A DNA stretch of 64,000 nucleotides from Corbicula japonica (lineage: Eukaryota > Mollusca > Bivalvia > Venerida > Cyrenidae), in NCBI GenBank assembly GCA_038501625.1, contig JAZAYU010000053.1, forward strand, positions 3,892,501 through 3,956,500. The letters run 5' to 3'. This document shows positions 46,495-58,239 of this stretch, one piece after another. Every line of letters begins with the position of its first letter. Positions within the stretch are counted from its first letter, which is position 1. Position numbers and translations under genes: made by a program. A model generated the notes under the pieces. It saw nothing but the letters and a program-made list of their open reading frames with translations. It was not told the origin of the DNA and searched no databases.

Positions 46495-46595
46495 GGCATA
46501 ATCAGGTATGTCAAACAGCACAGATGTGCCGGCTGATCTGGATCTACACTGTTTGCCCATGCCATAAAAGGAGTATCGATGGAGTAAAGGGTTAA
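46495..46595. mobile_element. TTAA MITE (family M), right half
   Basis: It contains GCACAGATGTGCCGGCTGAT and ends GGAGTAAAGGGTTAA. The left half is missing. Confidence 0.65.
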
Positions 46596-46626
46596 TTTGA
46601 ATGTTATTGTTTTCCATCGTTTTTCA

Positions 46627-46738
46627 GAAATTTAAGTGATGTTGCTGAATCAGTACATAAGCAGAACATTCATCAGTGTTGGATAACTGGTCATCTGGGC
46701 CATGTTCAGTGGTTTATGGAATTTGTAGCCTTTATCAG
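46627..46738 (+). other. Candidate 5' UTR exon
   Basis: A good acceptor (CATCGTTTTTCAG) and a good donor (TATCAG/GTTAGT) enclose 112 bases with no long open frame. It lies upstream of the first coding exon at 48488 on the same strand and would fit as a non-coding exon. It is supported only by splice signals. Confidence 0.3.
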
Positions 46739-47103
46739 GTTAGTATGCAATGAAATAATTCTTGTATATCTCAGTTATGATGCAGATTTTAGATGGAGAG
46801 TGTCTACAATACAATGAAACTGTTAATAAAATATTCATTAGTTTAGTATGTTCATTACTGTTTTAGTCAGGCCAGATTGTGGTATCTGGACATAACTGTC
46901 CATTTCTCATTTCTAGTTTGACAAATAAGTAAATGTTTTATATGACAACATGGAGATAGTGCTGATATTAGTAAACTTTGATGTCTGTATATGTTTGCCA
47001 TCATGATCTCCTCCCCTCGCGGCTAGAACCACAGCCCCTTACTGTAGCAGTTGTGACATTAACATCAAATTCAGGTATAACATCAAATTTGGTACAACAC
47101 AGA

Positions 47104-47317
47104 TTAACCCTTTCCTTCATATATACGCATATTAACGGATGTACGACCAGTTTGGATTCAATCAGCCGGTACATCTGTGCCGTCTGATCAGGATCTGCAC
47201 TGGTCGCATTTTGGTCAGAAATAACCTAATGAATCAAAAGGCACGGATGTGCTGGCTGATCTGGATCTAAACTGTTTGCCCACACAATAAAGGTGTATCT
47301 ATGGAGGAAAGGGTTAA
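47104..47317. mobile_element. TTAA MITE (family M), full copy
   Basis: It begins TTAACCCTTTCC and ends GGAAAGGGTTAA. Inside are inverted GATCAG motifs around GTGCCGTCTGATCAGGATCT. TTAA duplication with CCCTTT ends is the piggyBac pattern. Confidence 0.8.
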
Positions 47318-48259
47318 TTGATCATTTTTGCTGCAGTGCTCTTATTCTTCATGCTATGCCATTCATGATGACTAAATAAATGCTTCTTTATGATTTGCAA
47401 ACATGTGAAAGCTTCAGTAGAAAAGTCATTTATTGTCACTTATACTAAAATTGCTGTAGACATTCTTATGGATAAGGTATACTACATCACCAAAACAAGT
47501 ATTTAAGTACTCTATTGCATTTTGCAGAATAATTCCTCATAATTAGGGATTTTGTCAGTTTTATACTATATTGTTTCATCTTCATAATATTTGGTAGATT
47601 TAGAAATAGTGTATGAGCTTTTATTTTATGCTTTTCAGTGAATTATAGAATTTTCCCAGTGAAAAAAGTGGTATTTCACTGTTTTCAAACAGTGGAATAT
47701 CAGTTTTATTTTCACTGAATTTTTTTACATTGGTACCCAAACGCACATGACATACCAAATGATAACGTTTAGAAAACTGGCTCAAATTGGTATATTTGAT
47801 GTCATGACCTCACGTCATAAACAAGCGGTTTTGGCGCCATTTCTTGCAACTTTTCTGTCCAATTCACGCAAATTCTGCACTAAAAGCATAAAATATAAAG
47901 AAAATTTGTTTTTACCAAAGATATACATGTATATATGTTTCACTCATGAATTATGTATTTTCACGAGTGGCTTCTATATATCTGTCACCACATCATTGTC
48001 AGCAGCAGTAGCAGCAGTGGACGAAACACCAGTAGTAGCAGCATTATTTTTAGCAATAACATCATAATTGCCATGTTTATATTATTTTATGATGAATGAA
48101 TCTTCATCTTCCTTTATTTTTAACTGTGAAAATTTGGACAAAGCAGAAAATTGATACATCAATATACTAAAAAAAATATGTTTCTAAATAATAACTTATC
48201 TATGAATAATGAACATGCTGGTATAGTGTCATAATAGATTGAGGACTGTCTTTACAGTG

Positions 48260-48445
48260 CCTTACCCTTTACTCCATAGATAAGCCTTTTTATACATGGA
48301 CAACCATTTTAGATCAAGATCACCCAGGATATCTTTGCTGTCTGATCTGGGTCTACTTGGTTTGCTTCTACTGTTCAGATAAGAAGAATGTTTTTGCTGA
48401 TCTGGATCTACAGTGGTCAACCATGTGATAAAAATGCATAATAAT
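48260..48445. mobile_element. TTAA MITE (family M), diverged copy
   Basis: TTACCCTTTACTCCATAGA start and inner GCTGATCTGGATCTACAG are recognisable; the right terminus is eroded. Confidence 0.55.
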
Positions 48446-48487
48446 GTAGTAAATATTAAATTAACTTGTTTCACTTGTTTTTTTCAG

Positions 48488-48791
48488 GTATACTTGCAAT
48501 GCCTCCACGAGTGAATCGGTCGAAGTCAGTGAGTCATTTAGTCATCCCGGAGGGAATCCTCGTAACATCTGTGCGATCATCAGTTAACTCTCCAGCTGTA
48601 AGCTTCAGATCTCGCTCCAAAGATGATTTGTCCTCAATGCAGGACATGCGCAGGGGCAGTGTTCCTGTTGGCATCTGGAAGGGTGGTAACCATGGCAACC
48701 AGCAGACAGGTGGTGCTCCCTACACAGGAAGACGAGGAAGTGTGCAGTTTGATCTAAGTCAGAAGAACGCCTTAATTACTAGAAAAAATTT
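48488..48791 (+). CDS. First coding exon of an unidentified Ser/Arg-rich protein
   Basis: The exon is bounded by TTTTTTTCAG and a GTAAGT donor. The ATG at 48499 (MPPRVNRSKSVSHLVIPEG) opens 97 full codons and ends in phase 2. Composition is rich in Ser, Arg and Gly, and codon use looks unlike the AT-rich intron around it. Two RRGS motifs (RRGSVPV and RRGSVQF) and RSKSVS fit basophilic kinase (PKA-type) sites, as in the regulatory N termini of many signalling proteins and channels. No domain is present and I do not recognise the family. The gene would run rightwards with large introns. An isolated exon of another gene type cannot be excluded. Confidence 0.65.
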
Positions 48792-48799
48792 GTAAGTAA

Positions 48800-49400
48800 C
48801 TGTTTGAAAAGATTTGACAGTAACTTAAATAGTCCTTCATAAGAGATAATTATTTGCCTAAAATTTAACTTTTTAAATTTGTAATAGGGAAAATTGTCTT
48901 TATTTGATTGTGAAAAAAGAGGGTTTTCTGACTGTTTTTGTGTAGCCCTTTTAAAGTAAAGGTGATAGGTAATGATTGCTTTGTCTGACCAGCAGTCTGT
49001 CCATCCATAACATAACTTAACATTGGCTATAACTGTGCTTTTTATTAATATTTCAAAACAATATTGCTTATGACATCACAATCATAATGATGCCAAATTC
49101 TTTAGGTCAAGGTCACATTTGATGGAGTTTTTTTTTTCCCTTTGCTATAGTTTTGCTATTTCTTAATATTAATTTTCTTCTTCAAACTTTAAAATTATGT
49201 TGCTGATGACAATATGTGATGATGCCCAATTCTTTAACTCAAAGCGACATTTGATGGAGTAATGCCCCTTTTTGTACTTGGGTTTTTTAAACTTGTTTTA
49301 CAAAGTAGCAGAGGGCTACACGAGAGTCCAACTGAACAACTATCTAGGTTTATTAAAAATGGTGAGAACTGAAAATACCTTATGAATTTATTCCCTTTTA
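48800..49400. other. Intron sequence, no named feature
   Basis: AT-rich. A weak TTTAGGTCAAGGTCACATTTG match near 49102 suggests a decayed pearl-like unit. Confidence 0.35.
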
Positions 49401-49414
49401 CTTTGCATTTCATC

Positions 49415-49548
49415 ACTTTTGTGACCAGTGTAGAACCAGATCTGAGCCACCTAATCTGGATCTTAGCTGTGTGCTTTTTGGCCAGCTGATCTGGATCTAC
49501 ACTCATCACACATGCATTTAAATGCTTATATATGGAATAAAGGGTTAA
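49415..49548. mobile_element. TTAA MITE (family M), diverged copy
   Basis: GACCAGTGTAGAACCAGATC and the end GGAATAAAGGGTTAA identify it; the left terminus is lost. Confidence 0.6.
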
Positions 49549-49559
49549 ATATTAGTGTC

Positions 49560-50260
49560 CAAAAATGGGTTTGAGCAACCCCACTCAATTTGAAAAATGA
49601 ACCAATTTCTTCTGATTATTACTACTTTAATTGTCATTATTTAAAGGGGAGCACAAAACTAAAAATTAATATAATATCTTTTATAAAGACATTTGAATAC
49701 AGACAAGATAACTGAAAGAATACTTGATATCGGGCAATTATTGAGAAAGTTGTAAAATTAATGCTCAATATAACTGCAATGTTTAAAGTTTATGATGTCT
49801 TAACACTCTAATATATTAAACACTCACCTTAATGTTTTTTTGATGATGGGTGCAAGTAATATTGCCTACCATAATTATTTAATATATAAACCATAGTTAA
49901 ACTGATATGTAAACAACTTACTTATGCAAACACTTTGGCATAATTTGATTTAAATTATTTATGATTCTGTTAGTGTGCAATATATAATCTTGAAAACAAA
50001 ATGGCAGCTTTTAAGCTTGTTATTGCATAAATTAATAAATTACCAATATTTTCAGATGTCTATTTGGAGGTTTTTTCTTAACTGAACTTTAAAACTCTTT
50101 CTGTTTTGAAGGTTATTTGATCAGCAGCATTACATACAATTAGTTCACTGCAGAAAAATTGAATTGTCCTTTAATACAACAAAATAAAAGATTGAAACTG
50201 GAAGTAGGTTACCAGCTAACTGTTGTTTTGACCATTTTACACCTATTTCACATCTATATT
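49560..50260. other. Intron sequence, no named feature
   Basis: AT-rich; nothing supported. Confidence 0.4.
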
Positions 50261-50265
50261 CGTGG

Positions 50266-50385
50266 TCCCCTGTTGGGCGCCAAATGTCACAGGGTGAGAA
50301 AGATGTGCAGCCAGACAGGGATTTAAACCTGGGGCTCCTCGCTAAGAGATCTCTCCTGACTGAGCTGTCTCAGCTGCTTATACAT
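50266..50385 (-). repeat. tRNA-like sequence joined to a primer-site-like motif
   Basis: On the minus strand an A-box-like CAGCTCAGTCAGGAG and a B-box-like CAGGTTTAAATCCCTG are followed by CACCCTGTGACA and TTTGGCGCCCAACAGGGG. The last piece resembles the tRNA-Lys-type primer site of retroelements placed right after an LTR end. It may be a SINE, a solo LTR edge, or a chimera; I cannot tell which. Confidence 0.5.
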
Positions 50386-50396
50386 CTTCTCCCCAG

Positions 50397-50610
50397 ATAA
50401 CCCGTTCCTCATTATATACGCATTTTTACGCATGTGCGACCAGTGTAGATCCAGATCAGCCAGCACATCTGTGCCGTCTGATCAGGATCTGCACTGGTCG
50501 CATTTTGGAAAAAATTGACCCAATGAATAAATTGCACGGATGTGCCGGCTGATCTGGATCTAAACTGTTCGCCAACGCAATAAAGGTGTATCTATGGAGG
50601 AAAGGGTTAA
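50397..50610. mobile_element. TTAA MITE (family M), full copy
   Basis: ATAACCCGTTCCTCATTATA to GGAGGAAAGGGTTAA, with the same nested palindromes as at 47104. Confidence 0.75.
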
Positions 50611-50778
50611 TGACTAGATTCCTAACATGACACAGAGACTACATATGTTTGTCAGCAACATTAATAAAATTGTTGTTCATTGTCATGACGGTAGCAGAAA
50701 TATTGATAATTGATTTATTTGCAAATGACTAGTAAGCTGTTGTCAGTTGCATCTAAGTTCTGTTTGTGCTGCATGTAG

Positions 50779-50811
50779 TAATTCAGAAGTGGACACATTT
50801 AGACCAAAACG
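50779..50811 (+). CDS. Candidate 33-bp cassette exon of the Ser/Arg-rich gene
   Basis: Bounded by GCATGTAG and a GTATGT donor. Joined in phase 2 after 48791 it reads through without a stop (NSEVDTFRPK) and ends again in phase 2, so it could be skipped without a frame change. Too short to be sure. Confidence 0.35.
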
Positions 50812-50961
50812 GTATGTGCTTACAGTTAAATCCACTGCTTTTCGTAACCTAGTCTTTCAATGTTGTACTGATAACTGTTACAATGCCTGTAGGTAAGAGG
50901 CAACAAACTTCTTAGCATATATAAGGTAGAAGTATCTATTTAGATATATATACTACTTTTT

Positions 50962-51172
50962 TTAAGCCTTTACTCTATAAATACATTTTCATTGCGTGGG
51001 CAAACATTGTAGATCCAGAACCATCTTATCAAGATCTACACTATTTACTAATAGATTCATTAGGTTATTTTTAATAAGATATCCAGATCAGATGGCACTG
51101 GTGTGCTGGCTGATCATTATCAACTCTTGTGGCACACGTGTTTTAGCACATATATATAGAGTGACGGGTTAA
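50962..51172. mobile_element. TTAA MITE (family M), diverged copy abutting the next
   Basis: TTAAGCCTTTACTCTATAA to GAGTGACGGGTTAA. Its right TTAA (51169-51172) is also the left TTAA of the following copy. Confidence 0.65.
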
Positions 51173-51410
51173 CCCTTTCCTCGATATGTACGCATTTTTA
51201 CGCATGAGCAACCAGTGTAGATCCAGATCAGCTGGCACATCTGTGCCGTCTGATCAGGATCTGCACTGGTAGCACTTTGTTCAGAAATAACCTAATGAAT
51301 CTAAAAGCGAACAGTTTAGATCATGATCAGATGGCACAGATGTGCCTGCTGATCTGGATCTAAACTGTTCACCCATGCAATAAAAGTATTTCTGTGGAGG
51401 AAAGGGTTAA
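51169..51410. mobile_element. TTAA MITE (family M), full copy
   Basis: TTAACCCTTTCCTCGATATG to GGAGGAAAGGGTTAA. It is better preserved than its left neighbour, which suggests a later insertion at that copy's edge. Confidence 0.8.
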
Positions 51411-51414
51411 AACT

Positions 51415-52830
51415 GCATCGGTTACTAGATCACATTATAATGGTAGAATATTAGTCTTTGTCATCTATATTATATCATTTTAGTGCTTTGATGAAAAATG
51501 TACTGTTAGTTTTTAGAAAAACATGTATTCTTTTAAGGCCTGTGTCATGGTAATCTATTGAATGGCACAAACAGGTTACACTAATGGAATGACTTATACT
51601 GTATGGAAATAAAAATTTAAGAAATAATCACTGACAAGTGTTTAAACTGTATGTTGGTGGTTTTGCCAAATGTTTTACCATCATTTTAGGGATGTAAATT
51701 AAATTTGATTATATTTGTATTATTTGCAACAATATCATAAAAGGTGCAGATGATTTTGATACAATTAGATGCTGTGGTATAAGGGGTGGTAGTTAAGTAA
51801 AACCAACAATGTTGTTTTCCAAACAAGGTCATTGATGTGTCTATGATATTTATACAGTAAACAATATTACAGCATTATGCAAGGGTACTTGATTACAATT
51901 GTAATTATTTAGAAAATCTAAAATTAATATAAATATGTTTAATATATATTTTTAAAGCTATTTAAATCTAGATATACCATTATAAACTAATTCCTTATAA
52001 TTGTAATAAAACTTTGATTAAAATCAAGATTTCAAGTCCTTGTTTCAAAGTATTTTCTAAAAACATTGTGACAGGCAAAAAGGTGTTGCTACAGATAAAA
52101 TTGTTGTGTTTACAGTTCAGAATTTCCTTTCAAGGTAAAAAGTTTTAATATACTCTGAAAAATGCTGCCAAAGCATTCTTTGTAGAGTATTCTGCATTTT
52201 ACTTAAAAGTAATTACTGCGGTATCAATAATTTTCGCGGGGATCGAATTTTGCACAAAATATATCAATGACATTATAATGTCGTAAATTTTGGCACTTGT
52301 ACACTAGTATATTTTCATAAGACTAAATATTTAATGGTTCAATTTCCATAGAGTTTGATTTTGTTGAATTTCCATTGCACGAAACACACAAACATTAAAC
52401 AAATGTAAAATGTAATTAAGCCGGAAACAATAAATGGAAGATGTTCATCTGATTTTCTACATAAAGTGGCAGATGTTAGGGATTATACCTATAGTTTATG
52501 TTGAAAGTTAATAAAATATATTCTAGGGAGATAACTGCTATCTTTGGATGTGTCTGATTTCCAACAGTTGTCTTTCCTATGTCCATACATGTTGCATTTG
52601 GCATATTATGAGTATTTTATAAAATACTACAATTTGTTTTCATTCTAAATGTTTAGCAAATAAATCATAGTACTGAAACATCATGATTAGAAACATAAGC
52701 CTTTAAAGCTGCCTATTCACTGTTCAGGTTGTAATACTTCAATCTCTCAGATGTGGTTGATATTCTTTGTGTCACTAAATAATGCCTATAAATGACTGAA
52801 CTGGAGCAAATTTACCCAAACTTTTTGACT
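51415..52830. other. Intron sequence, no named feature
   Basis: About 1.4 kb of AT-rich sequence with nothing I can support. Confidence 0.4.
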
Positions 52831-53700
52831 AAATGGTGTATTTTTATCAATGGTCTTCGTCCGTCTATCCGTCCGTCTGTCTGTCGTTCCATGTGCGCAA
52901 ATTTCGTGTCCGGTCCATAACTTTTCAACCCCATGAAACTTTAGTCAAATGTTATCCCAGTCAAGACAACGTGCAGAACCCATGTTCCAACCTGGCTGGC
53001 TCAAGGTCAACGTCACCAGTGGTGTTTGAAGATTTGAACCATGTATTTCATGTCCAGTTCATATCTTCTGAACCCCTAGAAGGAATTTCATGAAACTTTA
53101 GTCAAATGCTCAGCCTATGAAGACGATGTACAGAACCCACATTTCAACATGGCGGGCTAAGTCAAGGTCACCAGTGGTGTTTGAAGATTTGAATCATGTA
53201 CTTCATGTCCGGTTCATATCTTCTGAACTCCTGCAGGGAATTTCATGAAACTTTAGTCAAATGCTCAGCCCATGAAATCGATGTGCAGAACCCATGTTCC
53301 CACCTGGCCAGCTCAAGGTCAAGGTCACCAGTGATGTTTGAAGTATTTTGTGTCTGGTTCATATCTTTTGAAGCCCTAGAATGAATATCTTGAAACTTTT
53401 ATCAAATGTTCAGCCCATCAAGATGATGTGCAGAACCCATGTTCCAACCTGGCTGGCTCAAGGTCAAGGTCATTGAAGATTTGAACTTTGTATTTTGCGT
53501 CCAGTTCATATCGTCTGAACCCTTGCAATGAATTTTATCAAACTTTAGTCAAATGTTCATTCCACCAAGATGATGTGCAGAACCCATGTTCCAACCTGGC
53601 CAGCTGAAGGTCAAGGTCACTTGTTGTCTTTGAAGGTTCATATTTAACCATGTCTTTCATATTTGTTCCATAACTTCCAAACTGCTGGAGATATATTTGT
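52831..53700 (+). repeat. Pearl-like array, about 150-bp units
   Basis: The head has CGTCCGTCTATCCGTCCGTC. About five units follow, each with GAAACTTTAGTCAAATG, TGCAGAACCCATGTTCCAAC, CTCAAGGTCAAGGTCA and GGTTCATATCTTCTGAAC. It has the same overall layout as the 168-bp family at 26.6 kb but a different core. Confidence 0.75.
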
Positions 53701-54640
53701 TTATTTGCAATTAAGCATCTATAACCTTTCCAACATTCCTTCCTGCAGCGTGGGATATTGCTGTTGTTCCGACTGCCTTGTAGGATTTGTTGCGGGTGAA
53801 TTTAACTGTGTTAGAAACCCTAGAAGAAATTCGTCTTTGAATATATTCACTCGTATATTGACAGTGTATACAGTATATAACATCACATTAACATTGCATG
53901 TATACAGGGATTCTTAAATTAATATTATAAATTTTGATATTTGAAAACACTTACTAGATAAGTGAACATGCAAATTTAACAATAGAGGTAAATGGAAAAA
54001 TGTACTTCCAATGTAATGTAATGTAAAATATAACAATTAATTATGATTATTGATATGATTTCACTGTTTGCTTAATGTGTGGCATTTGTCCTTGTATTTT
54101 GATAAAATATTAGCGGAATTCAAGCCTAAGGTCATGATTATAATGCAGTATCAAAACAAATTAAACCCCTCATAGGTATCTAACAACTTGTACCAATTCC
54201 TAAAATTTTAATTGGTCATCGTATTTAATTTTGATCAATAGCACAGAAGATTAAATGTTGTTTTTCTAACTTCATTTTCAATAAAAATAGATTTGTGAAT
54301 CCATCTAATTTATTCAGTTTATGTATTGTCTGCATGTGATTTTCATTGTATGGAACTCTGTTTAATGAAATAAGAACTTTGCCAATTTCAATTGTAAAAT
54401 TTTTACGTATGTCATAAATTATGTATTGTAAATAATAGAAAAAATCTGTGAACACAAGGTCTTTTATTTAAATAAGTTTATTAAAAATGAAAAGAATGAG
54501 AAAGTTATAATGCTGAACGCAGGATGAAATGGAGTATAATCAAAAATGTATATTCACTTGGTCAAAATAGCTGCAACAGCAGATGTAACATTAACATGAG
54601 TTTGTGAAGGGATGTTACCTAGGATACTGGTTAGTTCAAC
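53701..54640. other. Intron sequence, no named feature
   Basis: AT-rich; short open frames only. Confidence 0.4.
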
Positions 54641-54642
54641 AG

Positions 54643-54735
54643 AACAATCATGTATAGTAAAGGCAAGGACTCTGCTCGGTCCGACAGTATACGACGGACA
54701 AGTAGCACCTCTTCAGTCTCCTTCCCAGCTGACTT
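54643..54735 (+). CDS. Candidate exon of the Ser/Arg-rich gene
   Basis: The donor is GTGAGT. The acceptor is either TTCAACAG (54643) or TGTATAG (54658), both in the same frame. In phase 2 it reads KGKDSARSDSIRRTSSTSS then VSFPAD, with a PKA-type RRTS motif that matches the composition of the first exon. The length is a multiple of three. An internal ATG (MYSKGKD) could be an alternative start. Confidence 0.45.
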
Positions 54736-54848
54736 GTGAGTATAACTGAACACACGTCAACTATCTCAGTATATTAAAATACTTTTATGAGTATTTCTTA
54801 TTGAATGTTGCAAGGAGTTGTTGGCCTCTAAAGTATCAATCATTTTGG

Positions 54849-55088
54849 AACCCTTTCCTTGATATATACGCATTTTTACACGTTTGCGACCACTGTAGAT
54901 CCAGATCAGCTGGAACATCCGTGCTGTCTGATCAGGATCTGCACTGGTCGCATTTTGGTCAGAAATAACCTAATGAATCAAAAAGCGAACAGTTTAGATC
55001 CTGATCAGATGGCATGGATGTGCCGGCTGATCTGGATCTAAACTGTTTGCCCTAGCAATAAAGGTGTATCTATACAGGAAAGGATTAA
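54849..55088. mobile_element. TTAA MITE (family M), full copy
   Basis: AACCCTTTCCTTGATATATA to GGAAAGGATTAA, with inner GATCAGATGGCATGGATGTG. Confidence 0.75.
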
Positions 55089-55419
55089 GATCAATGTATA
55101 GCTTATGTAACTGTACTGTTGTGACCAGAGTAGACCTGTCAGTGCCGCCTGATTTGGGTCTATACTGTTTCTTGTTCTTCCTGTTCCGCTAGACTTGTCT
55201 GCGGTCAGTGTATTACCAGACCTGCTTGACATTCTGCATCATCAGATCATTTGGCAATTTGAAAAAAAAAAAATTCTAATTGACTTGTTAAATCGTGGTT
55301 GAGACAGGTCCATAGCTTACAAAATTTCAGTGTGATAAGGATTGAAATCTGTTAGCTTACAGTGAATGTGATTTGAATTGTATTTATGTCTGTACATACA
55401 ACATGTTGGTTGCAAACAC

Positions 55420-55605
55420 CATAACCCTTTTATAAATATATATGGATTTTATTGTGTGCAACCAGTGTAGCTCCAGACCAGCTGGCACATTCGTGCTGTC
55501 TGATCTGGATCTACACAGGTTGCATCTGGGTCAGAAATAACCTAATGAATTAAATGGCATGGATGTGCCAGCTGATCAGGATCTACACTGTTTGGCTTTG
55601 GGAGA
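55420..55605. mobile_element. TTAA MITE (family M), right end lost
   Basis: TAACCCTTTTATAAATATAT start and inner GTGCCAGCTGATCAGGATCT. Confidence 0.65.
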
Positions 55606-55705
55606 ATCTACCATGGTTAGATCTAACTTACATCTTGCTGTAGGTATTAGATATCGATAGCAGAAAAACTCCTTTTGATCATGAGTTTTTAAACCAGTAG
55701 ATCAG

Positions 55706-55849
55706 TGCCCAAAGTTATAAAACTGAGCATGGAAACCAGTCTCAAATCTCAAGCATCTGATTGGCTGAAATGGCGACTGGTCGGCATTCAGCCAATCAGA
55801 TGCTTGAGATTTGAGACCGGTTTCAAATCTCAGTTTTATAACCTTGGGA
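55706..55849. mobile_element. Palindromic MITE, family P
   Basis: Full hairpin from TGCCCAAAGTTATAAAACTG to TTTTATAACCTTGGG. A plus-strand open frame across it is a by-product. Confidence 0.85.
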
Positions 55850-56277
55850 CCAGAAGATTAAATCTTAAGAAATTACTTGCCTGGAGTATTTTTCTATTCA
55901 CTGTGGCATTATTTTGTTAGTATTAAGAAAGATATATATATTTTTAAAATATCAAATAAAATAAATCTTGCAAAATCCTTAAATAAATTATGTAACAATT
56001 AAGCATTTATATATTTAAGCAACTATTTAGACTTGAATGAGATACAAGTATCTTTTGTGTATGGCAGAATCTATCTGGTAATAATATTCAATAAAATTGA
56101 ATCATTTTTATTCAGATTGAAATATTCAGTGACTGTATTTACAATTTTACAGTAAGTTTAATACTGTTTTGATATAAAACTTAGTTTCAATTTTGTTAAT
56201 TAGGTCAGATAATAGAAAAAAGGTTAACATAAAACGAGACTGTTCCTTGAAATTAACATTTGAGTTGTTTTATACAG

Positions 56278-56307
56278 TACAGCTCTCTTCCGGACATCCA
56301 GTTTCAG
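56278..56307 (+). CDS. Candidate 30-bp cassette exon of the Ser/Arg-rich gene
   Basis: Acceptor TTTTATACAG and donor TTTCAG/GTAAAA. In phase 2 it reads TALFRTSSF and ends in phase 2. The agreement with the other candidates is suggestive, but the exon is very short. Confidence 0.3.
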
Positions 56308-56309
56308 GT

Positions 56310-57110
56310 AAAAGATCAATTGTCTCCCCTGATAGCACCATACACCTGGCAGAAGTAGTCTCCCTTGTAATGTGAATGTTTATATGTATCAGCACAATTG
56401 TCATGTAGCTTTTTTATTCCATGACAAAGTTCAGTTATAAAATATTCTTTGTTTAAGTTAGTAAAAAAGAAGTGTTATAACTGTATTTTAAAGGCAGACT
56501 GCAGTTATCTTAAAGATTCATTATTCCAGGTCATCAGAGTTGTCAATATTTATTTTGTTAAATATTCATATTTATGCTGGCAAGCATTTATCAGTTAGTT
56601 TTAGAATGGTAATTAATATTTTTAAGAAAATTAAATGCCTAACCAGAGTTAATGTGTTCCAGGACTTACAGTTACTTAAGGCTCCTGTGGAACACTATAA
56701 TAAAGAAGTGCCTGAGAACTTTTTGTAGTGTTGTTGAGTGCTACATTTTGTTTGTAAATTGACCACACAGCACTTGGTGAAGGGTAACATTGTTAACTGC
56801 AGAATTGTTTAAAGCTGTAAAACCTCCACATAACAGGATAGTATTTTGGATGTACATGCAGACCTCTGAAACCACACCCGGTGGTATACTATGGTATCAT
56901 CTAATTTTGTGGTGAGGAATTTACGCACAAAAGCTGCAAATGATACATTCCTGTGGGCATAAATTGGTGCAGTTGAATTTTGCTATTAAGACATACTTCG
57001 CTGTGGTGTAATTTACCAAAGAGCAAAACACACAAAATTTAAACCTGCACGAAATGTAATGATTCTACAGTACATTAATCAGACTGGTCACCAATTTGGA
57101 TTATACTATT
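56310..57110. other. Intron sequence, no firm feature
   Basis: A segment after GTGTTCCAG (56672 onward) is open for about 21 codons to a TAG, but nothing else supports an exon. Confidence 0.35.
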
Positions 57111-57116
57111 TACCTT

Positions 57117-57335
57117 TTTTAACCTTTCACTCCATGGACTATGGTTGTTATTCACTGGTAAATATTGTAGATCCAGATCACCCAGCACATAAGTGGTATC
57201 TGATCAGGATCTACACTGTTTTCTTTAAATTCTATAGGTTATTTCTGACCAAAGAGCAATCAGAAGTGCCAGGTGATCTGGATCAACCATGGTCGAACAC
57301 ACCATAAAACCAATGTATATGGAGTACAGATTTTA
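57117..57335. mobile_element. TTAA MITE (family M), diverged copy
   Basis: TTAACCTTTCACTCCATGG start, inner GATCCAGATCACCCAGCACA and GATCTGGATCAACCATGG; the right terminus is eroded. Confidence 0.6.
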
Positions 57336-57339
57336 CCGG

Positions 57340-58150
57340 GTTTATAATTCCTTTAAATCTCTTTATCTCTGATCTAGAAAGTTTAAATGTTATAAAATAG
57401 TCAGGTTTAATGGTTCCTGGTTTCATCTTGTTCAAAGTGCAGCCACATTGCAGTTCGTTGTTGCGACTGAAAGAAAGTCACTTTCCTTGTTACTGACTTT
57501 GTGTTGTAAAGTACACTTTGTCTTAAGCATCTGATCGGCTGAAATCGTCGCCTGAGAATAATAATAAGCTAACTCCATTTTTACTATTTTGAGAAAACGG
57601 CAAACAAACATTTAAAGTCAATTATTTCGGTTGTGGTTGGTCGATTTACAAAAATAAAAAAAACAAGTACAGGATTGTCCATAGATCATGTATATTAAAA
57701 CACCAAACAATAGATATTATAGTTATGATGATATTTATTTTTTAAATTTGGAGATAGCTTAAACTGGTTGTGTTGTTCACTATTATAGTGAGTTATAGTT
57801 AGTCAACTGAAATCAGTTGGAGATATCTCGGTATAAAATCAACAAGATAGAAGATATCCCAGTCTGAAACTAAAAAGGTATAGCTCATGGATCAGTATAA
57901 TACTAAAAGATCAATAAAATCATTCATTTTTAGCATTACACTGAGATAACTGCAGGACTTACCACCGTCTCACACTCACATACTCTTGAGAAACCGGGAG
58001 ATAGCGCAAAATGTGATTGAACAACTTTTTAAGGGGGGCTCCATTTGCTTAAACAAGGGTACCAGGAGATAGCTCTCTCCGAGACGAATCCAACAATGTA
58101 AAAAAAACTCAAAATCTTCAAAATGGTAGATAGCTCACTATTAGATTCAA
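57340..58150. other. No named feature
   Basis: AT-rich. AAGCATCTGATCGGCTGAAA near 57525 is a small piece of the family P palindrome. Confidence 0.4.
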
Positions 58151-58152
58151 GG

Positions 58153-58238
58153 GACGAAATGGCAACAGGTCGCCATTTCAGCCAATCAGATGATTGAGAT
58201 TTGAGACTAGTCTCCAATCTTAGTTTTATGACCTTCGG
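58153..58238. mobile_element. Palindromic MITE, family P, right half
   Basis: Centre GGCAACAGGTCGCC through AGTTTTATGACCTTCGG; the left arm is missing. Confidence 0.65.
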
Positions 58239-58239
58239 C

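Noticed and set aside
55705..55920. A 71-codon plus-strand frame (similar minus-strand frames at 45905-46087 and 58029-58298)
   Set aside because: All derive from the family P palindrome, which gives similar peptides wherever it lands.
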